Shown here piece by piece: positions 21,849 to 32,411 of a DNA stretch of 64,000 nucleotides. The DNA comes from Taxawa tesnikishii (nom. ined.) (lineage: Eukaryota; Ascomycota; Dothideomycetes; Dothideales): contig JAPDRO010000001.1 of the NCBI GenBank assembly GCA_030247885.1, positions 1,426,001 through 1,490,000 of the forward strand, read 5' to 3'. Positions within the stretch are counted from its first letter, which is position 1; the number at the start of each line of letters is the position of its first letter. The notes under the pieces were generated by a model. It worked only from the letters and a program-made list of their open reading frames with translations. It was not told the DNA's origin and ran no database searches. A program made the translations under genes and the position numbers.

Positions 21849-23783
21849 GCATCTGCCGACACCTCCTACATCACTCTACTTGCTTACGCCTTCGTACGCC
21901 TTCATGAACAACAATTTCAAGTATACACGATTCCCACGCCTTTGGAGACGCAGCGTAGGAGGCATCCACGCTGAAACTTCTGCATATGATACCACATTGG
22001 GAAGAGGAGCCTCCCATTGATCGTTTTTTTGGGCTCACACATATCGAGGCACCCCTAGGCATGTAAGGGCCGGCCCCGCCTTGCCTAGGGGATTTTCCAT
22101 CGTAGGAGGATTCACTTTTACACCAACCGTATTTCCCTCGATCAGATAAAACAGCCACCATTCATCGTACATAATATATCGACCATGGTCTATAAAGCGA
22201 GGCGGACCAGAACGCCATGGCGTGACGCGACGCTCGGACGATTGAGATTCCTTATCCCACCGCACAAGCTCATTGGTCCTAAGTCTACGTTTGATCACAT
22301 TGGGACACAGACCATGACAAACTGGGTCAGCACGGGTGAGAGATTTCAGAGACATGTACGCAATAGTTACGTGCTTTCGAACAGATCGGAAGTTCGAGTT
22401 TGGCACCCCTTTGGAGTGCTTTGACTTGAAGGGGAGGGGGCAGAAAGGAAGACTACTCCAGAACATGGCAGTCAATCGACAAGCCCCCACTTCCACGTGC
22501 TATCGTCCCGTCTGTGGCGTTTTTACAGCGGCGCCACGTCTGTGTCGATAGCCCGCCTTCCGTCCGTTATATCATACGTGCCTTAAAGCCAGGAGCTCGA
22601 GCGCGTCAGCTGACGCGCAGACAGCTGGGAGAGCCGCATGAGCATTCGCTGTGTCTTCTGCGCCAATGCATGGCTTCTTATTATTACAACTAAGGGGCCC
22701 GAACGTGATAGGGACAACGAAGCCAATTTTTCTTCCCACAAGCGTACATGTATGCAGATGCATCCTGGATATCGCCGGGCCAATTGAAGTGAGGGCTTGA
22801 GGGGCCTGCAGCGGCAAGGCTCGGAAAGGCAGATCTCGAGCACGTGCGTGCCGTTCACGTGTGCGTTCGTTCGACCGGAGTGGGGGGCTGGGGGCAGCAG
22901 CATCCTTGTCGTTTCACCAAGTCGCGCGCTAGAGGGGATAGACAGGCACTTGACGCTGCGATCGCGGGGCCTGGAGCAGCAGCACCTCTTTACTCTTTGC
23001 CCCGAACGGCAAATACATTACATTACGGCACTCGCCGATAGGACTGCGGCCTGCCTTGGGTTGGTAGAAGATGTTTGCCATTGGGCTTTGCCGGCCGAGA
23101 TATCCGGTTCGATCACCGCACGGTGCGGACTTTAATCACTTTCAGGCCGCAACCCTTGTTGCGTATCGGTCAACCCGTGAGCGTTGTGGGAGCAGGAGCT
23201 GGCTGCGTACGCGGCACGTCGGGACGTCAGAAGCAAAAGGGATAAGACCGCGAGCAATATGTCAGAAGAAGCGGATTCGTATCGTTTCTCGTTACAAGCC
23301 CAACCTGCAACCACTTCCAGCAATGACCTGCCGAATTGGTATAAGCGCTAGTAGCTGACGGTTTTCCCGAAGCGAGTCGTGACGACAGCCGCTGCGCCTG
23401 ATGAATGCTGCGACACATACAATTCATGTAGACTATTATTAAACTAGGCAGGACTTGCCTCACATGCAGAACATATTTTATCCGGATGCGATGTAACCAT
23501 GAAGCACGTGGTGACCCTTGGTTCGTCCGCATTGCATTGCAATGCATTGCACGTGCTAGCATACATAGGCATATCTACTAGCCGCGGAAATGGAGAGCCA
23601 CGGGAGAGCTTGTCTAGAGCGTTGTTGGCCGTGGGCAACCACTGGATAGATAGAGGCGAATGTCTCAGTTCTCCTCTGATACGGTGCATTAGGCGGCGAA
23701 ATGGTTTTCTAGATTGCGGCAAATTAGGGCAGAGCCCCATGGTCCCCAGTTCTGACTATGCACGACTTCCAATGGACTTCGCA
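21849..23783. other. Intergenic between convergent genes, no gene seen
   Basis: About 1.9 kb. The longest frame (22035-22496, minus) has no recognisable motif. No repeats of note. Confidence 0.4.
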
Positions 23784-25256
23784 TCATCTCTTTCTGGCGG
23801 TCCAGACACTGGGTCGGTAGAAGCTCTGCAGCATGCTGTTCGGGTCGCGAATATAGCCCGCCTCCCGACCTATAGGTGTGTGCTGCACGATATCAAACCC
23901 CATGTTCCGTACCAGCTGAATGACTTCCTCGTCGGTAAGTTCGAATGACCCGGCTTCCCCGATTCCTTGATTGGTCTGGGAAGACACCCGGCCGGTCGCG
24001 GCATCCTTCTTGGAATCAGGCGGCCCGCTCTCAAAATGCCATAGCAGTGGACCCAGGTTGACCCAAACACCACCCGATTTCAGACAGTGCAGCACTGTTT
24101 CGACGTACGAAATGACATTCGGTGCCGTGTCGATGAAAAAGCACGTAGTTACAGCATCGAAAGCGTCCGCGTACTCTGGACCCTTGTAGAGCACACAAAA
24201 GTCGCTGTGCCACGTTGTTGAGTCAGTGCATGCATTACGTCTAGACATTGGTCGTCCTTTGTATCGCTGTCGGGAAATCACTCACCCTGACGACATGGAC
24301 ATGCGCTCAAAAGCGTGGACCTCGCCGTCCGCGCTCGCCTGATGAAGTTCGACTCCGGGCACGACGTCCGGGACTCGTACCTGCTGCAATTGGTTTGCGC
24401 GGTTGATGTGATTGGAAAACCCTAAAGCCCACGGATGCAGACCAGAGGCGCCGACTACACTCGAATGGTTCAGTACCCAATTGCTCACCATGAGCTGATG
24501 GTAGGAGATCTCGTTGCCCTCGATAGCGTAGCCGGCCTTGCATATTTCGAATGCCAAACGACCAAGTCCGGCGCCGGGAATGAGAACGGAGAGATAGCCT
24601 CTCTTGGACGGGGGCACGTGGGCGAAGGTCGATTCCAGAGCGGATAGAATGGGCCCGTAGCAGGCATTTCGCTCCGTAGCTCCCTCGGAAGACCAATCGC
24701 GGTACAACTGCCGGATCGTGCTGCGGACTTTGTCCATATCGTTTGAAGTGGCTGCCCCTTTCCAGTCGGTGTTGTCTTCGTTGATGCCGTATGTGTCCAG
24801 GGCAATGGCAAGCACGGCGTCCGCGATATCGGCATTTGTGTCAATGGCAGCGTCCACAGCATCAAAGGTCTTGTTGAGGGTAAACGGCGGAGATGCGAGA
24901 AAATTCATGTGGGAGGAAGGAAGAGAGTAGAATGACTGGCGCCGGAGATGAGTGATGTTGTAATGTGCTGCGGTGCGGTATTGTCTGGTGCCAATTTTTA
25001 GATGGTAAGAGGCCAAAGAAACGTAGACGAGCAGAGGCATGAATGAACAACATACAGCATCAAGAGACGTATTGCAGCGGCTGAAGACACTCAGGAAGCG
25101 TCTCGAGATAGTATTCGGTATGAATGAGGAGACCACCTACCGGAAAGAATCGAGAGCGGCGTACAAGACGCGTCTCTCTTCTGGGTCAGAAAGAGGATCT
25201 ATCTCATCTGGCTCTTCCATGCCTTGCTCCAGCTGGTCTTCTTTGATATCCGCCAT
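23784..25256 (-). CDS. N2227-family SAM-dependent methyltransferase (carnosine N-methyltransferase-like)
   Basis: Relative of CARNMT1 and yeast YNL092W, which methylate a histidine nitrogen in small peptides; the fungal substrate is not established. Exons 25256-25141, 24984-24286 and 24204-23784 give 411 residues, all in phase. N-terminus MADIKEDQLEQGMEEPDEID leads to RRQSFYSLPSSHMNFL, a conserved N2227 block. The SAM site is VLIPGAGLGRLAFEICKAGY, followed by EGNEISYHQLMVSNWVLN. After intron 2: DFCVLYKG, DAVTTCFFIDTAPNVISYVE, SGGVWVNLGPLLWHFE and the C-terminal SFYRPSVW. Intron 1 is rather long (156 bp). It is transcribed away from the PAC4-like gene. Confidence 0.88.
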
Positions 25257-25680
25257 GGCTACCGGATATATGGTTTTCGATCCATTACAAAATACGGGAA
25301 CGAAGAGAAGGCTCGTAATGAAAGGTGCCTGATGATGTTTGCTTCGTTTGCCAGAGTCCGACGTCTTCTCATCAACAAAGGTGCCTGTATGCCGACACAT
25401 CACTCTACAAGCAGGGCAACCTAGCATGCTCTTTTTTACTAGAGACTCAAGAAGGAACATGGCGGCTTATGACTCGCATAATCAAGGGCGACGGTCCATT
25501 GACTGCCAGATATACACAGCATCTGCTGGACAATGTACACAACTTGAGTTATGTACGATTTATGCAAGCGAGACCTCCGTTTCACTTCATCTCAGACCTA
25601 CCATCGCGGTGACTATCTGAAAAAAAGAAAAAAAAGGGTGAACTTCTACTAACAAAAGCCCTACCATACAAACCTCGAAC
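25257..25680. promoter_or_regulatory. Divergent upstream region (methyltransferase / PAC4)
   Basis: 424 bp between opposed starts. A short A-rich run lies at 25620-25636. No gene. Confidence 0.4.
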
Positions 25681-26211
25681 ATGGCAGCAGGCGCCGGCTC
25701 TTCCGGAGCTGTGACGAACGGCACGTCTCCCGCGAGCACTCCCATCCAGCTCTCCATCCCACTCCCGTACGCGCCCGGCAGCCGCATCCACATCCACCTG
25801 ACGCTGCTCGCAACATCTCTCGTGCTCTTCCTGGCCAATTCCAGCAGCGAGGTCGCTGGTGCAGCCGCGCTTGGAAGCTTCGTGTTTGCGATGCCAGACG
25901 TATGCAGTCCACATCCAACCCCCAACTCTGCTTCTGTTTCCAACAGTCTAATGCCGAGTTAGCGCTACAACCCAACCCAGCCCCTCAGCACACCACTGTA
26001 CACCCTCCCCTCGAGTCAGGACTTTGCGACCAGGCTGGCGAAGATGCTCGCAAGAAAGACGGGCCGTGCTGCGTACGTGGGAAGCAGCTTGTCTTTTGCG
26101 GGAGCGGCAGGTGGGGGCACGGTTGAGGAGGAGGTTGAGGGGTTCAGAAGGGTTACAGAGGTCGTCATGGCGGAGATTGAGAAGGCTCACGTTGGCGAGG
26201 ATGGGGCGTGA
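25681..26211 (+). CDS. PAC4/Poc4-like 20S proteasome assembly chaperone
   Basis: Small chaperone of the PAC3-PAC4 type that helps order alpha subunits of the 20S proteasome. Two exons: 25681-25899 and 25963-26211 (155 residues). The first has SIPLPYAPGSRIHIHLTLLA, then LVLFLANSSS and LGSFVFAMPD. The second has RYNPTQPLSTPLYTLPSS and FATRLAKMLARKTGRAAYVG, matching the family pattern (hydrophobic strand, AMP turn, a set of Ser/Thr-Leu, then RLAR.LARRTG..VYVG). An earlier acceptor at about 25946 would put the second exon out of frame. Family call is from recalled pattern, so moderate certainty. Confidence 0.75.
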
Positions 26212-26640
26212 GGATACAATGCTAGGACGATACATGAACCCTGAACGCAGCACAGCCCGTGAGATTGCATCATCCAGGTTGGAGACGCACGTATCAGACT
26301 GGAACAACCAACGAGATCCTCGATCCCTCGAGCTGAATCCACCAAGAGAAGAGTCCCAATAGTGTTGTGCCTGGGCACACCCTATCAATGATCGACAAGG
26401 AACAACAGGACAAGAGTGGAAGAAGGAGAAAGAGAGGACGAAAGGAGCAAAGAAGCGCTGAATATGAGATATCTTCGCCGTATGCAATCGCTGGTGGACA
26501 TCACCAAAAGAACGAGACAAACAGGAGGGAGCGTTGAATGGTATGACAATTGTCTCATTGATATTCAGCTATAGTACAGGCATCATCATGAAAGGCTACT
26601 GGTTGTAGCTCATATCATCCTGGGTATCTCAGATGTGCAT
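26212..26640. other. Intergenic between convergent genes
   Basis: 3' flanks of the PAC4-like gene and con-6; nothing recognised. Confidence 0.4.
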
Positions 26641-26995
26641 TTACTGCATGCCCTCGAGGCGCTCCTTGGCGCTATCCTTAGCCTCCTGGCTGGTGTTGGG
26701 GTTGTTGATGGTGGCCTTAAGGCCGCCAGCGACGTTGTTGGCTAATCAAGGTCAGTAAGATGTACTCGTCGAAGGGCAAAGCGCTGCGCTTACGGTTCTT
26801 GCCCTCGTCAGAGTTGCTGCTGACGTTTCCGCCGTTGAACTCGTTGTCAAGGACCTCCTTGGAGTGCTGCTTGGCCTCCTCAGAAGTGTTTGGGTTGTTG
26901 AGGTTGGCCCTGTATTCGGTCAGGAGACGGAAAGACGGACGGGGAAGAGGATAGACATACTTGTGGCCGCCGACGACGTTTCCTGGGTTAGACAT
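26641..26995 (-). CDS. con-6: Con-6 family conidiation protein
   Basis: Small hydrophilic protein of 83 residues, abundant in conidia of Neurospora and relatives; the molecular role is unknown. Exons 26995-26961, 26909-26794 and 26741-26641. Two copies of the Con-6 repeat are seen: NVVGGHKANLNNPNTSEEAK and NNVAGGLKATINNPNTSQEA, joined by VLDNEFNGGNVSSNSDEGKN. All three exons are in phase and the introns are 51-52 bp. A TATA-like element (TATATAAA on the coding strand) lies about 120 bp upstream of the ATG, as expected for a strongly inducible gene. Confidence 0.93.
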
Positions 26996-27110
26996 GGTGA
27001 TTGGTTGGTTGGAGAATTTGAAGCAAGTTGAAGTGGATTGTGGTTGTGGTTGTGGTTGTGAGTTGAGTTGTGTGAACGGGAAGGGAGAGGTCTTGTGGGA
27101 GATGAAGAGG

Positions 27111-27119
27111 TTTATATAG
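27111..27119 (-). promoter_or_regulatory. TATA box of con-6
   Basis: On the minus strand it reads CTATATAAA, about 120 bp upstream of the con-6 ATG at 26995. Between the two, the leader carries a GTGGTT/GTTGTG repeat (27038-27060). Confidence 0.6.
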
Positions 27120-28513
27120 CTTGGTGAAGGCCCTTGAGCAAGACGCAGCAGTGCTTGCTATGACACAATGGCTTGCCGTTGCCTGAAGATGCAGCTGTAG
27201 CCAGGCAGACGCTCCCGGCCGTTGGACAGACCAGTGAAGATTGGTCTCGGTGATTGACAGACGAGCATGACGCTGCAGGCACCCGTCCGATTCATCTCAT
27301 GACGCCCTTGTAGAGTTGTTTTGTTTCAACCCTGCATTGGCTAGTTCAACCCTCCATCGATAAACAAACAGCAAACAGCACGCGGAACTGCACACCATGG
27401 CGTCAAAGAGGCTAGGCCAGGAGTGCATTCAGGAGAGGGCTGAGTGGGGGAAGGTGGAGGCAGTCAGTGCTTCCTGTATGGTCGAAAAGGTGATGCAAGA
27501 TCAGCGATCCAGAATAGCATTGCAATGTCCCGATCTTGATTCGAAAGTCGATAGTTCCCCACAATCGAACAGGTACCATCTAAGACCATCTCGGGGCGAC
27601 AGATCTAGCGCCGTTGAGTGAACTTAGTGAGCTGAAGTCGCGCTGATCGATGACGTCCTGCGACGCGTTCACGCGTTCGGGACTAATAATCATTCCCAAA
27701 CGAGCGATTCTATGAGGTATGCGCGGTCAATGCAACGAAGCGTCACGATGAATCGGCGCGATGAAGAGGAACGTGTTATCGGAAACCCTTTCAACAATGA
27801 CGCGTGCGTTCATCCCTGTTTGTTGGTCTCCATCATCGCCATCACCGTGATGTGCGAAGGAAAACAACTGTGCGGCTGGAAGAAGAACGGAGGCCGAGGC
27901 AGTGCAGTTGCAGTGCAGTTCATGCTGCTTGTCTCTTGAAAACGTGGTTTCGAGAGCTCAGGGCAACGTGTTCTCATCAACAGTCATCTTATCCAGAAGC
28001 AGCTAGGAAACGTATGACTGCAAGAACGGCTGGACGACCAGCAAACAAGAGATCAAACACATGCATGCTCAGATTACAAGAACGAAGCAACACTGTCTGG
28101 ATTGCACTAGGTCTCAGGCAGGGGGCCAGACAATATTCCCACCGCAAACATACACGGCTACAGTCATAGGCCTAGCTACAGAGAACACGGCCTATCCCCG
28201 GTCGCCCTTTCAGTCCAAAGGGTGCATTCGACCTCTCCGCTGATATTCCATCACACGCCAATTCCTCAGCACCGGTAAGAGTCAATATGCCTTTATGTTG
28301 ACACCAACTGCTACATGTCCTCGCCATCCTCAGGCACTTCGTCGCGATAACAATATGCAATTCTTGCACGTAGCCTGATGGATGTGCGGAGGGTGGCATG
28401 CTGACTCCACGTCAGCCTGAGCAACAAGATAGCTGCTGCAGCGGGTGTCAGAACCCATGGGCCGGAGACGGCCATGTTAAAGAACCAAACTCGTCCTATC
28501 GAATCCCCACCAA
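27120..28513. other. con-6 upstream region, no gene seen
   Basis: About 1.4 kb. Short open frames only (for example 27397-27621) with no motif. Confidence 0.4.
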
Positions 28514-30090
28514 TCACTCATCCACCGGCGCAAACTTCGACATCTTCCTCAGCTTGAGTCCGTACTTCATGAAGATGAACGGAATAGGCAGAGCAAGCGT
28601 AGCCACACTGGCCAGAATACTCATAGCCGGCCCGACGCCCAGATTGTTGAACATGGGCCTCGCCGCTAGCGGGAGTCCGGCCGCCAAAAGACTCCGCAGG
28701 AAGGTGTTCGCTGAGACGGCGCTCGCGGCATAAAGTTTGTAGGTATCCACCAGGAAGTTGATACACTGCTGGAAGATTGTGTTGAATCCGGCTCCGATGA
28801 AGCCCGCCGCGACGGTCGGTACAGCCCAATGGATTGAGGGATCGGCCGTCCAGCCGAACCACCAGAGGCCTGTGGAGAAGAGGAAGCCTCCGACGGCCAT
28901 AGGCGGGAGACGCGCCTCGGGGACAGGCTTGCCGCCTGCGGCACTCGAAATGCGTGCGTACCGGGACTGGTTGGCCAGGTTGATGAGTACAGCGAACAAC
29001 ACGCCGACGAACAGAGCCAGGAATGGTAAAGTGGAAACGACGAGCCCGAAGTGCCGGTGCTGCTGGTAAACGATGGGGAAGACCTCGAGGGTCATGTAGA
29101 GCAGGCTGTAGACAAAGGAGGCGTACAGAGCAATACACGTCACCATCGGCTCGGTCAGCAGCATGCGGATGGGTCGCGAGAAGTGCTTAGTCACAATTGT
29201 CTTGACATCCAGTTTGGTGTTCTCGTGCGGATGATAATAGCGAGAGTCCCCGGTTTCCTTTCGCAACCTTTGGGCCTTCTTCTTCAAGAGGTAGGGTGCG
29301 TAGACCTCCGGGAAGCAGAACAGGCCGAGGAAGAATACTGCAAAAACCCAAATCGCTTCGATGTACTCCGTCCAGCGCCAGCCGAGGTGTTTGTTCACGG
29401 TGAGAGCGGCGCCGATGAGAGGACCAAGTGTCGGTCCTCCTACGACTGCCACTGCGTAAAAGGTGACGGCTGTTCCACGCGCCTTGGGTTGCCACATGTC
29501 TCCGAGCGCAGCGGATACGTTACTGACGGGTGCAGAGCCGAAGACTCCTCCGAAGAAACGCGTGATGAAGATACTCTGCGCGTTCTGGCTCGTGGCCGTG
29601 CCGATACTGAACAACCCCAATCCGACCATCGCAGGCAGCATACTGATCTTTCTCCCCAGATTTCGCTCACGGGCGCCCATACCAATGGACCGAATGCAAA
29701 CCCAAGAATGTACAGCGATATGGACAGGACCGCGACTTCGGTGGAGATGTGCGTGTATTGCGAGATTGCTTCTTCAGCCGGGGAGATGATGGAGGATCCC
29801 AAACTGGCGGATAGCGCCAGCATGCCCAACTGAAATGTTATCCATGACTTGTATCCCGTGGACCAGTTTTTCGGGTTCGCTTTCTCGCCAGGCTCCCACT
29901 GCACAAGGAACGGGTCTCTCTCCTTCTCTTGCTTCTTTTCCCCGTCGGGGGCATTCTTCTCTACGTCATGTTCCCGAGGCTTCGGTTCCTGCGGCTGGGG
30001 CTGAGGCCGAGGCTGAGGCTGAGACTCCTGGGGCGAAGAAGGCTCCTCGTCTTTTGCTGACTTGCCTGAAGCGGAAGAGGACGACGACAT
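28514..30090 (-). CDS. MFS transporter of the DHA1 drug/polyamine type
   Basis: Proton-coupled efflux permease with about 12 membrane spans, plasma-membrane type. A polar head of about 85 residues is rich in Gln-Pro pairs (PQPRPQPQPQ) and Lys/Glu, then PKNWSTGYKSWITFQLGML begins span 1. Family marks: ISQYTHISTEVAVLSISLYI, GFAFGPLVWAPVSE, then SIFITRFFGGVFGSAPVSNV, ARGTAVTFYAVAVVGGPTLG, LGWRWTEYIEAIW, MVTCIALYASFVYSLLYMTL and a C-terminus KYGLKLRKMSKFAP typical of DHA1. The frame breaks at the C4 run 29654-29657 (GGGG on the coding strand); a fifth G gives SEIWGRKISMLPAM, the expected loop 2-3 motif. The ATG at 30090 has the Ser-rich start MSSSSSASG. Likely under-called homopolymer; substrate unknown. 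Confidence 0.85.
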
Positions 30091-31019
30091 GGTGGTGTTG
30101 TTTCGAACTCCAGGTTGCCAAGTGCTTCGCGCCTTCGCCAAGCACGGGGTGAGTGCGAGCCATTGGGTTTTTGTTTTGCACCGGTGCGGATTCGCCCCTC
30201 CGGAAACGCGGCATCTATCTCTGCGAAAACGCGCCCTCTCGTCATTTCACGGCAGTGTACACGCGTGTGCATCCGAAAGAAAGTTCCGCAAAACAACCCG
30301 CGAGAAGAAAAGGCTCCCATCCGACGAGAACATACCGTTGTCGGCTCGGAATGCTTGCTGTGCGAAAGCAGCGGGTACACATGCATGTAGATACGACTTC
30401 AAATAAACTTGACCGGCGGTAGCACATCGCTTCTAGTAGAAAAGCATCTGCGGACCGTTTCCGGACCGCGTGAGCATAAGTTGCAGGACGTGGACTGCTG
30501 TTACGATTGTCACAGATTCAATTGTGGTAGTTTTGACTACTTCAGGTTGGTTGATCGCAACCATCTCTTCACCATATCCATCTTTCGTACATATAAACTC
30601 ACACGGCTCGATCGTGCAAATCACTGCGCAGGTTAACTCTCCTGCTTCGTGACTTTGCGCTTCTTGCCGGCATCCACCATTAGGTACAGCGGCTGTACCT
30701 GAAGCATGCCATTCTATGCATTTCTGTCCCCATAAACTTCTCCTGTTGTGGCTGCTCGTCGAGATGCGCTTGTGTTCCTTGGCGGCGTCCGGTAGCTGGA
30801 TAGCTCGGTAATCCTCCCGTTGGAGAGTGCCCCGCAGGTGTATCTCGGATAGGTAAAAATGTATGTCAAAGTGAGTGCTGCGGCGGCCTCCGCAGCATGC
30901 GCCAACTCCGGTTGGGGCCCAGTTCTGTTGTTGCGCCGATCCTCGGACAGAGCGGCCACAAGTGCTGAATCTGCTTCTCTCATCCCCTTCTTGCACGCTT
31001 TCGGATTGCAGAACAACCT
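30091..31019. other. Upstream region of the MFS gene and 3' flank of IMP4
   Basis: About 930 bp. The minus-strand frame 30433-31071 overlaps the IMP4 end and has no motif; I consider it chance. Confidence 0.4.
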
Positions 31020-31978
31020 TTACAGATAGTCCTTCTTGCGACTCGTGCGCGTGTACTGGTTCATGTGCCACTCGACATCTCCATCCTTGTTCTCCAATGT
31101 TCCAGCCCGGATCTCGAACAACCGCATCGTCATACGCGGTCCAACCTCAGCCAGTTCCACGCTTTGATGTCCAGTTCGAACAAATACATGATGGCGGACC
31201 TCAATACTGTCTTCGATGTTCTTGAAGGTGACGACCCGGCTGCCCAGCTTGGTGCTTCCCTCACGTGGCGGAAACAGATGCGAGATAATCTTGACGACAC
31301 GCTTTCCGAGGGGTGTTGTGAAGCCTTCGAAGATAAGGTGGGGATAGGACTCGCTAACAGTGCCGCGAGAGGAGTTGGGAATGTCATGGCGTAGGACCAC
31401 GTTATGGAGAGAAAAGCTCGCGGTAGGACCGTGCGGGAAATGGCTGACTGTCATGGCGGTCGGGGTACCTCTGTGCTCGTGAAGCAGGATGATGTCGCTG
31501 AGGCCGCTGGACTGTGCGCTCGCGACCAGGTTCGGCAGGACCAGGTTTCCTCTGTTCAACCGTATGCTGGTTGGCAGAAGCAGTCGTACTTCCTTGGCGA
31601 AGCTGCCGAGTCGCGACGAAGGATCGCGCGAGGTTGTGACAAGCACCCGCGGGTCCACGACTCCAGAGAGATGCGAATACTCGTCGTCCAGCTCCAGCTC
31701 CTCCTCGACGGTGCGGTCTGCGCGCGTCTCATCGTACTTGTAGTCCTGACGAAGAGCCTTGTCGTTTGCAACGGCGGGGTCGAGAGGCTTCCCTGAGGCA
31801 AGTGACTGCTTCAGCTTTGCGCGCTTGGAGGCGATTTCAGCATCGCGCAGAGTGAGGGCGCGGCGGTAGAGGTAGTCTCTGCGCTGGCGGGCTTGTCGGC
31901 GCTAGGGAACGCAGGTCAGCCCAAGTTGTTCCTGTTCTCACGGATGCGAGACAGCAGATGCAGTCAACGTACAATCAT
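31020..31978 (-). CDS. IMP4: U3 snoRNP protein Imp4 (Brix domain)
   Basis: Nucleolar protein that helps U3 snoRNA pair with pre-18S rRNA. Exon 1 (31978-31973) holds only ATGATT; a 71-bp intron follows, and exon 2 runs 31901-31020, giving 295 residues. The start [20 protein letters not shown] is the family's N-terminus, which confirms the six-base exon. Brix-domain marks: [95 protein letters not shown] and [20 protein letters not shown]. Intact. Divergent from UPF1. Confidence 0.95.
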
Positions 31979-32411
31979 GTCTCTGTGTGTGTGTGATGGT
32001 GTCTCTCGCCAAGATTCCCGCAGAAAGAAGGTCGAAAAGTTCCTGAGACAGGCAAACATGTGAAAAACGCCAAGATTGTCGAGTGCGGGCCGTGACTGCC
32101 TTTGTGGGCATGCCGCTGCACCTGCACCTGCGCCTGCACCTGCCGCTTCTCTTGTCACCGTTGCTGTTGCTGTTGCTGTTGCTGCATTCACCACGACCAC
32201 AGCCGGACGCTGCTTATTTTGTCTTTTTCCTGTTTCTTTTCGGCAGACACACAGTCTACGCACAAACAGCTGCACCGTTCGAGGCGTGCAGTGCAGACAG
32301 ACACGCTTCCGCCACGCCTCATCCTTCATTCCTTCGACACCACCAGCTTGACTGCTTCCATATCTGTTTGCGACACTTTCCTTTCTTCGCCTCTGGCAGA
32401 GTAGTAGTGTC
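31979..32411. promoter_or_regulatory. Divergent IMP4/UPF1 promoter region with CTG repeat
   Basis: 433 bp. It contains CACCTG/CGCCTG units and a GTTGCT run at about 32109-32186 (CAG repeat on the IMP4 side), followed by a TTTTCTTTC-rich tract leading to the UPF1 ATG. No TATA box seen. Confidence 0.45.
32105..32188. repeat. CACCTG and TTGCTG tandem repeats
   Basis: CTGCAC/CTGCGC units at about 32114-32144, then GTTGCT units at about 32159-32186. Confidence 0.7.

Noticed and set aside
29051-29833. 260-residue plus-strand frame over the MFS gene
   Set aside because: Antisense shadow; the sense strand has clear transporter motifs.
30433-31071. 212-residue minus-strand frame next to IMP4
   Set aside because: Overlaps the IMP4 3' end in another frame and has no recognisable motif.
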